Source of the DNA: Shewanella psychropiezotolerans
GTDB lineage: Bacteria > Pseudomonadota > Gammaproteobacteria > Enterobacterales > Shewanellaceae
DNA: 64,000 nucleotides
NCBI RefSeq assembly: GCF_007197555.1
Contig: NZ_CP041614.1
Span: 1,604,001-1,668,000 of the forward strand
Reading direction: 5' to 3'
The notes under the pieces are model-generated. The model was not told the origin of the DNA, ran no database searches, and worked only from the letters and a program-made list of their open reading frames with translations. The stretch's first letter is position 1. Each line of letters begins with the position of its first letter. The translations under genes were made by a program, and so were the position numbers. Positions 53,471 through 61,022 of this stretch are shown in pieces.

Positions 53471-54424
53471 ATGAATAAATGTGCATTATTGCCGGTGTTT
53501 TTGGCGAGCTTTATATTTCACATTCAAACCGTTCTCGCACAGGAATTTACTCAGGTTGCATCACTAAAAGTCACGACCTTATCAACCATGCTTGCCAGTC
53601 GTGGCATAGGTGAGTGGGGTTATGCTGCGCTTATTGAAGTTGATGGCAAGAAGATCTTGTTTGATACCGGTAACCGTCCGGAGACTGTGCTGCAAAATGC
53701 CAAAGATTTGGATATTGATCTGTCCGATGTAGAAGATGTCATTTTAAGCCATAACCATGGCGATCACACTGGTGGGTTAATTTATCTCAGAGAAGCGCTA
53801 CGCAAACAAAACCCTAAAGCCTTAAGCCGGGTTCATGTCGGTAAAGGCATATTCAGTGAGCGTGCCAATAGTAAAAATAGCATTTGGCAGACCCGGGATA
53901 AACTGATCGCCTTGGGCAGTGAGTTTATTGTTTATGATGAGCCGACTGAGATATTTCCTGGAGTTTGGTTAACAGGACAAGTACCTAGGATACATGCTGA
54001 GAAAAACTGGAGTGGCAGAGGACAGATTGCCACACACTCAGGCTTGATTGAAGATAATATTCCAGAGGATTTGTCATTAGTCATAGATACAGATGACGGC
54101 TTCGTACTCGTTTCTGGCTGCGGGCACGCGGGAATAATTAATACTATGGAGCACATTACAGCCCATATCCACCCAGGTAAAATTACCACGGCGATAGGTG
54201 GCTTTCACTTGGTGTCCGCTTCGGATGAGCATTTAGCCTGGACTGCTAAAAAGCTGCAAGGTTTCGGGCTAGAGCAGATGATTGGTGCACATTGCACTGG
54301 TATCGATGCGCTTTATACCCTTCGCGGACACCTCAATTCAGATAGAAAGCACATGGTGGTGGGCTCAGTGGGTGATGAATTTACATTAAAAAATGGCGTT
54401 AAAGCCGGTTTTATTGCCCATTAG
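53471..54424 (+). CDS. Secreted MBL-fold metallohydrolase
   Basis: The 317-residue protein has a signal peptide (ending VLA before QEF) and the metallo-beta-lactamase motif SHNHGDHTGG (about residues 94-103), with further metal ligands at GCGHAGI (about 217) and GGFHL (about 240). The GIGEWGYAALIEVDGKKILF start and FDTGNRPE fit the group of MBL hydrolases often called 7,8-dihydropterin-6-yl-methyl-4-aminobenzene phosphate synthase-like. Substrate is unknown. AAGGAA precedes the ATG. A second, diverged copy of its 3' end lies at 57886-58019. Confidence 0.9.
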   Translation: MNKCALLPVFLASFIFHIQTVLAQEFTQVASLKVTTLSTMLASRGIGEWGYAALIEVDGKKILFDTGNRPETVLQNAKDLDIDLSDVEDVILSHNHGDHTGGLIYLREALRKQNPKALSRVHVGKGIFSERANSKNSIWQTRDKLIALGSEFIVYDEPTEIFPGVWLTGQVPRIHAEKNWSGRGQIATHSGLIEDNIPEDLSLVIDTDDGFVLVSGCGHAGIINTMEHITAHIHPGKITTAIGGFHLVSASDEHLAWTAKKLQGFGLEQMIGAHCTGIDALYTLRGHLNSDRKHMVVGSVGDEFTLKNGVKAGFIAH

Positions 54425-54837
54425 TTGTGTGTTTGAAGTCGTACTTTCAATGTTACCTAACGCCTGTCAGGCGAGGGTTGTGCAGATGCTTCTGCGAGTC
54501 GACGTGAGTACAATCCCTGTAGTCTCTGCGGCAGCATCTGACCTACACGGACGTAGGGAATGCCGAAAAATGTATGGAACATTGTTGGCCATGCTGTCAA
54601 CGGCCACAGCCGCATCTTATGTGGACTCCCCTGTGTCAACAACAAACAGGCACTCTTGAAGAAATAAATGCGAACTTATGTACGAGCTCTCAATTGAGTA
54701 GCGAACTCAGGCTCTATGATATTTACGCGAACTAGTTGATAATTCTACACTGCGAGCATCAAGACTCTTTGATGCGGGCTACCTTAACTGGCTGATTTCT
54801 AATCTTCGATTGTGCATTTTTGTTGTTTGAACGCTTT
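54425..54837. other. Gene-free palindrome-rich region left of the IS110 element
   Basis: About 410 bp with no supported gene. It contains CGCCTGTCAGGCG (54461-54473), a TGCGGCAGCATCTG-type stretch and other short inverted repeats, as in dispersed chromosomal repeats. A 62-codon minus-strand frame here is probably not real. Confidence 0.45.
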
Positions 54838-55874
54838 TTAAGCCGAAATTAACTCTGCTCTATACTCTGTATCCTGTGTGAGCATGGCGTAGGCGGTTCT
54901 GACCGTCTTATTGGCTAACGCCACTGCCGCACATTTTTACCCCGTCGCTCAACCAAGGCCTGGACCCAGCACTCCTTCGTCGTCTTGGCTTCTCTTTTGA
55001 CCATTTGACTGACCGCTGACAATGCGCCAGTGATTAACTGGCTTCTGAGAATGCTATTTTTAACGTGTTTTCCTATGGACCCCAGTTTGACCTTTCCACC
55101 TGAAGAATACTGAATCGAGGTTAATCCAATACAGGCGGATGCATCTTTTCCTGTGGAAACGACACTAATATCAGCGCAACCTAATGCGATATAGAGATTA
55201 ATCGCATTGAGAGTGCCCACCCCTTCAATTTTTAATGATTTTTGAGCCTCAGGATGAGTGACGAGTGATTTTTCCAAACACAGAGCATAAGTCGTGATGG
55301 ATGTTACTACGGATAAATACTGTTGTCAGGCAGCTTCAAGTGCGGCTCGAAACTCAGAAGAGAAATCATTTTCAGCGTCTTCTAACGTGGATTCAATCAC
55401 ACCACGTAAGCCGCCATTTCTGCTTGACACCATAAGGTTAAACTCTGCCAACAACGAGGTGAGCTGGTTACTCATCGCGGTTTTTTGTTTGATAGCAAGT
55501 TCTCGTAATCTCATAATGGATTGCAGTTGTTGCTGCTCGACCGTTTTACCTGTGATGAAATTGACCTCGGGTAACAGTACGGCCTGAACAATCGCTAAAG
55601 CATCATTTTTGTCCGTTTTTTGATTTTGCTTGACGGCTGCGACTAACTTAGCAGAAATTAACTTAGCCTCATGACCAAATAATATTGCTTTTTGTTTCCA
55701 ATAATTAGACATTCCACACGCTTCGAACACTATAGTTACGGGGGCTAAGTTGGCCAGCCAGTCGATAAATTCATTCGGTGTCATTTCAGTATTTGAGTGC
55801 ACCTTGTTATTTGTGAAGACACAAACTTGAATTACATTTTTAGCCAGATCAACGCCAACAATAGTCCCTTTCAT
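54838..55874 (-). pseudogene. IS110-family transposase, disrupted
   Basis: The minus strand codes a near-complete IS110-type transposase. Residues 1-182 carry the RuvC-like DEDD half (IVGVDLAKNVIQV, VFEACGM, KTDKNDALAI). An in-frame TGA (55326-55328) follows EFRAALEAA. After it the same frame runs on (QQYLSVVTSITTYALCLEKS...) into the C-terminal transposase_20 half with YSSGGK, where the catalytic Ser of this family lies. Near 54915-54935 a frameshift separates VERRGKN from the normal end (VALANKTVRTAYAMLTQDTE... to stop 54838). Thus two lesions. Flanking non-coding DNA at 55875-55943 is where an IS110 guide (bridge) RNA would be encoded. Confidence 0.88.
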
Positions 55875-55943
55875 TTTAGACTCCGGAATCTCGTGAGAAT
55901 TGAGATATAACGTAACTGATTAGAGAGTGGGGAGTCCAATTAT

Positions 55944-56177
55944 CTACACTGGATGATTTACAAGATAAGTTATTTCTCCAATTTGGATTTTGTTGGTAAG
56001 CCTAAGCTTTAATTGGTAACACGTTAATACCCCAATAGCATGAATAGCATGAATAGCCAAAGAGCCTTTCTCTATCACCGCATGAGTTGCATTAGCTAAA
56101 GATAATACTCGTTTAGCGTACATATCTTGGCCAAAAAGTTCATTGATATGTTGGTAAATAAGATCTTGGTTAATCAT
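55944..56177 (-). pseudogene. IS4-family-like transposase, N-terminal fragment
   Basis: The 77-codon frame begins MINQDLIYQHINELFGQDMY and AKRVLSLANATHAVIEKGSL, which match the start of IS4-like transposases (...FSEDLHAKRVRSLANAT). After about residue 45 (IHAIHAIG, with a short duplication) the similarity ends and the last 30 residues are unrelated. The right part of the transposase is gone, and the break lies close to the IS110 end, so the IS110 element probably inserted into or next to it. Confidence 0.7.
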
Positions 56178-56404
56178 GAGAGAGTGCTAGGTTACTTTTG
56201 GTCGGAGAAGGCTACCTCTACGCAGGCCACTTGTCACCAGTCGTTTTTATGAGGGGATGCCTAAGGATCAGCCCCTGCATTTTAGTTTCGCTATAATTAA
56301 ATGAAATTTATACAATGGTTAAATTTTTTTGTATCTCATATTTATTTTAAGCGGTGTAATATGTACTAAATATAGTATTAAGGTGTTTTCAAACTAGGTA
56401 GTCG
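56178..56404. promoter_or_regulatory. Upstream region of the two-gene unit
   Basis: About 227 bp, AT-rich toward the right, with TATAAT-like stretches (e.g. 56293 TATAAT, 56372 region). It probably holds the promoter for the unit at 56405-57083; no operator was recognised. Confidence 0.35.
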
Positions 56405-56731
56405 ATGAATATGAATATTTGTATTGATGATAATCGCCACTTGCGTAAGTTTTTTTATCAGTATGCTGATTATCATACTGAGATTCTTTGCGATATTAGT
56501 GAACGTTTACCCAGTTTGTTAACGTTGCATAACGGTAAAATTAAGCCCGTAAAGTATGCAAAACATCACCAGTTGCAAGTGTTGGAATATAAGGTGGTTT
56601 TTGATGGATGTATGGCATGTCGAGTGGCTTTTACTGTTGATAAGCATACCATTAAGGTGATCTTTATTAGCGATATATTATTTAAAGCACAGTTTTGTAA
56701 GTTATTAGCCAAAACTGCTCTTCTTGATTAA
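56405..56731 (+). CDS. Uncharacterised protein, first of a two-gene unit
   Basis: The 108-residue product has no signal or membrane segment and no family I recognise. Its second half (LQVLEYKVVFDGCMACRVAF, then KHTIKVIFISD) looks like three paired beta-strands, followed by a helix (FKAQFCKLLAKT). RelE/HigB-type toxins share such a strand layout, but the resemblance is too loose to call. Base composition is AT-rich, unlike the core genes, and the gene sits among IS remnants, so it is accessory DNA. The next gene begins 19 bp after its stop. Confidence 0.6.
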   Translation: MNMNICIDDNRHLRKFFYQYADYHTEILCDISERLPSLLTLHNGKIKPVKYAKHHQLQVLEYKVVFDGCMACRVAFTVDKHTIKVIFISDILFKAQFCKLLAKTALLD

Positions 56732-56750
56732 AAAGAATAATGAGGTAGGC

Positions 56751-57083
56751 ATGTCAAAATTACATATTGGTCAGGTTAAATCTTCATGCGAACGTTTTAT
56801 GAAAACAATGCAATTGGGTGATGTCTTCGAAGTGTTGACGTTTAAAAAGGATCGTGGATTTCGAGTCGCTAAAAGTACGAATGATAAATTCAAAATAATG
56901 CAGTTTGGCTATATAGAGGAAGTTATTATAGGTGATATTGCCGAGGTTGGGAAAGTGATTAAAAAGGCATTTAAAGTCGAATTTCCTCGGAGCAATATGG
57001 TATGGATTTATCACCATAATAATGTTGAATCAACGAATGATATTGTTCCAGCCCCCAATATAGCTTGTTTTAACTATTTATGA
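56751..57083 (+). CDS. Uncharacterised protein, second of a two-gene unit
   Basis: The frame is open from 56724, but GAGGTAGGC directly before ATG 56751 marks the start (MSKLHIGQVKSSCERFMKTM), about 110 residues. It has a mixed alpha/beta pattern (DVFEVLTFKKDRGFRVAK, EVGKVIKKAFKVEFP) and no recognised motif. It is AT-rich and follows the previous gene by 19 bp, so the two should be expressed together. The order (first gene toxin-like, second partner) would fit a HigBA-type pair, but no DNA-binding motif is visible here. Confidence 0.6.
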   Translation: MSKLHIGQVKSSCERFMKTMQLGDVFEVLTFKKDRGFRVAKSTNDKFKIMQFGYIEEVIIGDIAEVGKVIKKAFKVEFPRSNMVWIYHHNNVESTNDIVPAPNIACFNYL

Positions 57084-57158
57084 ATAAGATATATTTATTC
57101 TATCATTGTTCTTCGTGGTAAGCAGTAATAGGAAAAGTCGGGACAGCCATATCTTTTG

Positions 57159-57876
57159 TTGACCTGAACCGAGCTGCTGAAGGTCTGGGCTCCATCATTG
57201 TCTGTGGCCTTGACCTTGAAACTGTGGAGCCCCCTCTGTTGCGGTCCAACTATGTTCAAATGGTGCGCTGGCAACAGTTGCAAGTAAGGCATCATCGAGA
57301 TAAAAGTCGACCTGAGTGATCGCGCCATCACTATCGGCTGCATCGGCTGTGAGTAAGGTGATATCACCGACGGTTATCTGTGAATCGGCTGTGGGGCTGG
57401 TTTGTGTGACACTTGGCGGAACATTACCGCCTACTGAGGCCACGCTGATATTGACTATGGCAGTGCATTGGCACCAAGATCGTCAGTGGCTATGGCTTTA
57501 ATCTCGTGATTGCCTGTGCTGGCTGTCCAGCTATGATCATAAGGAGCCTGACTAGCGCTGCCTATCGACACACCGTCCACCAGATACTCGACACTGGCGA
57601 CGGTGCCATCACAAGCTCCTAAGTTACTCCATTCCTGATAGGGCCGGATCTTGCCTCTGGGTCATTGCCTTTTGTCCACCAGTTAGCCGAGTAAGCGATA
57701 TCCAGATGTTGAACTTGAGCGCCGCCACTATAGGCTTGATCGCCATTCCAAATAACTAAGCTATTATAATCAACTGCCTGACTGACGCCGGGAAGTAGCA
57801 GGCTCGAAGCAAATATACTGCGGTATAAAAGAGGTTTAAGGCGAAACGCGCCCAGGGGTGATATGTGGTTTTTCAT
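57159..57876 (-). pseudogene. Second, broken copy of the chitinase 5' part
   Basis: This stretch matches the chitinase gene (positions about 52410-53232) almost base for base, including the start codon and signal peptide (MKNHISPLGAFRLKPLLYRS). Differences seen: one extra C near 57237, one missing T near 57463 and one missing G near 57643 (frameshifts), loss of 111 bp between two GCCAT units, and a few substitutions, one of which changes a Cys codon to Tyr (near 57767). The catalytic domain is absent. It is a recent duplication, already inactive. Confidence 0.93.
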
Positions 57877-57885
57877 AATGCATTC

Positions 57886-58019
57886 ATTGCACTGGTATCG
57901 ATGCGCTCTATACCCTACGTGATCATCTTCACTCGGATAGAAAGCATATGGTAGTGGGCTCAGTGGGTGATGAGTTCACATTAAAAGACGGCATAAAAGC
58001 TGGTTTTATTGCCCATTAG
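57886..58019 (+). pseudogene. 3' remnant of a second MBL hydrolase gene
   Basis: The plus strand codes TGIDALYTLRDHLHSDRKHM, VVGSVGDEFTLKDG and IKAGFIAH followed by TAG, matching the end of the MBL gene at 53471-54424 but with many silent and some replacement changes. It joins the chitinase copy directly, so the intergenic region and the first part of the MBL gene are missing. Because it is more diverged than the chitinase copy, it may come from an older paralogue. Confidence 0.88.
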
Positions 58020-58041
58020 TCGTGTGTGAACTCTATTCTGG

Positions 58042-58239
58042 TCAAGTCCAACCGGACACCTTACTTTGTAATTTCTCATAGCTGATCGGTGTTAAATCCT
58101 CAAGCGTAGTATGCTGCCGTTCGTGGTTGTAATACCGGATATATTCTTCAACATCTAGCTTCATCGATTCGGGTTTTGTGAGTAACTCTAGTCTGGGTTT
58201 GTAACTCACTTCAGCCCCAAAATGAGTTAATGTAAACAC
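58042..58239 (-). pseudogene. IS3-family transposase OrfB, C-terminal fragment
   Basis: The 65-codon frame ends with VEEYIRYYNHERQHTTLEDL and TPISYEKL, the end of the rve integrase domain of IS3-family OrfB. The first 25 residues are not typical, so the fragment starts by chance upstream. The rest of the element is absent. It marks the left edge of the microcin region. Confidence 0.8.
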
Positions 58240-58804
58240 TCAGGCACATTCTATCAACCTAATTTCCCCTACCAGAAGTTATCGGAAAATCGAGCACATT
58301 AGAATAAATTAATTTTGATTGATAAAGATAGTAAGTAGCACTGTCTGGGCAGGGATTTCTCATAGAGGCTTAAAATTTTTATTTAGCGGGTGTGGGGTAA
58401 AAATAAAGAATATTTAAACAACTCTTTTCTGAGGGTGAGATAACATTAGTGGAGAAGTGATTTCGTTAACTCAACTTGAGAGCTTATTCTCGACATTATC
58501 AAGTTGCACCGAGATAAACTTACAATAACTACTCGTTTTTCGCCATAGCGCCCCACCTTTACAACCAAAATAAAACAAATCTGCAACAGGTTGTTGTATT
58601 TAGATTTATTCGCATAAAGATGTGTAATGATATATTCGTTGACAGACTAATAATATTGCGATTATTATGTTTCAAACATCATCACGCTTACTTACGCCTT
58701 GTTAATTAATTGTGATGTTTGAGGCGTTGCTTTAATAAAAATACCTCTCTACGGTATTTACATGGATGAGTTAAGGCAGTTTGTATTTATCATGGATTGA
58801 TATT
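58240..58804. promoter_or_regulatory. Leader region of the microcin cluster
   Basis: About 565 bp without a gene. The right half holds the promoter at 58639-58668 and an inverted repeat (CAAACATC at 58673-58680 and GATGTTTG at 58714-58721) in the leader, a possible mRNA hairpin. The left half shows no recognisable feature. Confidence 0.5.
58639..58668 (+). promoter_or_regulatory. Sigma-70 promoter with overlapping palindrome
   Basis: TTGACA (perfect -35) and TATTAT (-10) are 18 bp apart. An inverted repeat TAATAAT-N6-ATTATTA (58648-58667) covers the spacer and -10, the place for a repressor. It would drive the HlyD, immunity and microcin genes. Confidence 0.65.
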
Positions 58805-60040
58805 ATGTTGTTTCGAAAACAAGTTTTAGAGAAAAAGAGTACAAGTTACTATAGCAAGGCTGTCGTAATAACCCCTATCCATTACTCAATACTACTAATG
58901 TTTATCACCATAGTAGTTATATTCACTATTATATACCTTGTTACCAGTGACTTTTCCAAAAAAGAAAAGGTAAAGGGGTACCTCGTGCCGCAGAAAGGTA
59001 TATCAAGAGTCTATTCACATGTGAGTGGCGTAGTGAGTTATATTTCGGTGAAAGAAGGAGGCAGTGTATTAGCTGGTGATGTGCTGATGTTGGTGTCTAA
59101 TAATAAGTATATGGCTAATTCTTTGGATTCTGATAAATAAAAAATTAAAGAGATTAACGTCCAAACCTCTCTCATTAACCAACAGATATCTCAGTACTCC
59201 TCCTTATACACAGAGAGGAAGGTTAGACTGGAAAATATCATTATCTTACTGAATCAAGAAAGAGATGAATTAAATTTACAAGGTCAGTATTTAAGAGAGC
59301 GCTTAAAGTTAGCCCAAGTACGTTTAGTGAACATCAAGGAGCTTCATGACAGAGGAAATGCCAGTAATAGTGAAGTTAATGACCAACTTGATTTTATTTT
59401 AGATTTACAGCAAAAAATTCAAGAACAAAACACCATTTCATTAAAGTCAGAAACAAACCTCGCTAACTCACTGAACGATAAAGCAAGATTACCATTTGAG
59501 AAACAGCAGCAAATTAGCCAATTACAAATCGAGCTATCAAAATTATCTAACATGAAAGTCTCAATCCAAGAGGGGAGTAATCTCTTGGTGAAAGCGCCTA
59601 TCAGTGGTGTTGTTACATCAATCAAGTTAAATATCGGTGAATTTGCTTCAAGCGGAGATTATTTAGTGACAATTATCCCTGCGGATTCAAAACTTGAGGC
59701 TGAGGTCTATATACCGACAAGAGCAATTGCCTTTGTTAGAAAGGGTGATGAAGTTAGACTCCGGTTGGATGCTTTTCCATTTCAGAAGTTTGGTATGGCT
59801 CAGGGAGTCGTATCTCATGTATCGAAGAGTATTGTTTTTGCATCAGAAACGACGTCAACACTTTCTTTTGATGAACCTGTATATAAAGTCACCATTCAGT
59901 TGTTACAACAATATATTATGGCTTATGGAAATGAAACGAAATTAATCCCAGGTTTATTATTACAAGCTGACATTAATACTGGAAAAAGAACACTGATGGA
60001 GTGGCTGTTAGAACCACTATATATAATAAATGGATATTAA
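58805..60040 (+). pseudogene. HlyD-family membrane-fusion protein split by an in-frame TAA
   Basis: Read as one frame this is a 411-residue adaptor. It has an N-terminal membrane helix (about residues 25-50: HYSILLMFITIVVIFTIIYL), the first lipoyl half (GYLVPQKGISRVYSHVSGVV), a long coiled-coil hairpin (about 112-255), the second lipoyl half (VKAPISGVVTSIKLNIGEFA) and the beta-barrel (EVYIPTRAIAFVRKGDEVRL). A TAA at 59138-59140 (codon 112) cuts the frame just before the coiled coil; the sequence continues in the same frame with no other lesion, so it looks like one point mutation. A TTG at 58781 is an alternative start. The adaptor would link the C39 exporter to TolC. Readthrough, suppression or sequencing error cannot be excluded. 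Confidence 0.88.
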
Positions 60041-60084
60041 CGATGATGAACTATTATTTTTAAGTACATATTAGGAGGTTAACG

Positions 60085-60486
60085 ATGGTAAAGTTTAATT
60101 TTTTTCCCGTGGGCGCAGTATTTAGTTTTGTGGTTTTTTATAGTTTGGCTATCGATGTTATTCTAAATGGTGACCTACTGTTTGTTCCCGAATTGTTTCA
60201 AAGTTACGGTGCTTCAGTTGGCATGATGTTTTTAGGCATCGTTATCACCTGCTATTGTATATCTATATTTTTCCGGTATGATTTTTTTAAGGTCGTGATG
60301 AATAAGGCTTACCCTAATATTAACTTAACTTGGGGTAAGTATAGGTTTATGCCACCAACGGTGCTGTTTGGTCTTTTTTTATCAGGATATATACCATACT
60401 TCACCATTCCAATGATGTCATTTGTCATTATAGAATTATTTTATTTATTTTTAGTTTTCAATCTTTCAAACAACAAGGAGTTATAA
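60085..60486 (+). CDS. Small membrane protein, candidate microcin immunity protein
   Basis: The 133-residue product has about four membrane helices (about 8-28, 42-62, 91-109, 112-127) and a short charged tail (NNKEL). AGGAGG gives a strong ribosome site. The stop is one base before the microcin start, so the two are translationally linked. In the colicin V system the immunity gene likewise lies directly upstream of the toxin gene. No sequence family is recognised, so the immunity role is from position and topology. Confidence 0.7.
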   Translation: MVKFNFFPVGAVFSFVVFYSLAIDVILNGDLLFVPELFQSYGASVGMMFLGIVITCYCISIFFRYDFFKVVMNKAYPNINLTWGKYRFMPPTVLFGLFLSGYIPYFTIPMMSFVIIELFYLFLVFNLSNNKEL

Positions 60487-60487
60487 T

Positions 60488-60823
60488 ATGAAAGAGTTAA
60501 TAATCAGTGAACAAGAACTCATCTTTGGCGGGAACGGTGCAGCGTCGGTAGTAGGGTCTGCGCTTGCCTCAGGTATCGCTGGCGGTTCAGCAGGGTGCGC
60601 TGCGCTAGGTACTGCCGCGGGACTTGCTATGGGGACTTCACCAATGGGGGTGGTAGCAGGGGCAACAGCTAGTGCCGCAGTGACAAAAGCATGCAATAAC
60701 AGACCTAGTTATACAGGGAATACTCCCGGCCCAATACGTCAACCAGCTGGGGCTAATAGATACTGGCCCGGCGGTGGCGGTGGTTCACCATCCGACCCTT
60801 TCTGGAACCTCAACTTGCTTTAG
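60488..60823 (+). CDS. Class II microcin-like precursor with double-glycine leader
   Basis: The 111-residue precursor begins MKELIISEQELIFGG, a 15-residue leader of the double-glycine type with the expected hydrophobic and acidic positions, recognised and cut by C39 peptidases. The core of 96 residues is Gly/Ala-rich (NGAASVVGSALASGIAGGSA) with small-residue helices like the membrane-active part of microcin V, two cysteines (37 and 69 of the precursor) able to form one disulfide, and a Gly/Pro-rich C-terminal tail (PAGANRYWPGGGGGSPSDPF). AAGGAG lies eight bases before the ATG. It follows the membrane protein and precedes the C39 exporter gene. Activity and target are unknown. Confidence 0.85.
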   Translation: MKELIISEQELIFGGNGAASVVGSALASGIAGGSAGCAALGTAAGLAMGTSPMGVVAGATASAAVTKACNNRPSYTGNTPGPIRQPAGANRYWPGGGGGSPSDPFWNLNLL

Positions 60824-60852
60824 TTGAGCACTTTTCAGTGCTCAACTCTTTA
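60822..60852 (+). terminator. Terminator directly after the microcin gene
   Basis: Eleven-bp arms AGTTGAGCACT/AGTGCTCAACT with a TTTC loop, starting inside the microcin stop codon, followed by CTTTATAA. Confidence 0.75.
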
Positions 60853-60954
60853 TAACATAATACTCAATATAATTGTTGGCCCAGTTATCTTTTATAATAG
60901 TTCGTTTATAATATGAGAGTTTTATTTTTATAATTAAACCCAGCGGTTTGTTTC

Positions 60955-60990
60955 AAGAAAAGCAACAGCCATATCTGTTGCTTTTCTTTA
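60955..60990 (+). terminator. Second terminator before the exporter gene
   Basis: Fourteen-bp arms AAGAAAAGCAACAG/CTGTTGCTTTTCTT around CCATAT with a T-rich end. Together with the first it should limit read-through into the exporter gene, favouring high precursor and low exporter expression, or a separate promoter in 60850-60950. Confidence 0.85.
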
Positions 60991-61022
60991 TTGATAAATG
61001 CTAATTCATCAAGAATGTCGGA

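Noticed and set aside
54457..54645. 62-codon minus-strand frame left of IS110
   Set aside because: Palindrome-rich repeat-like DNA, no ribosome site and no recognisable protein features.
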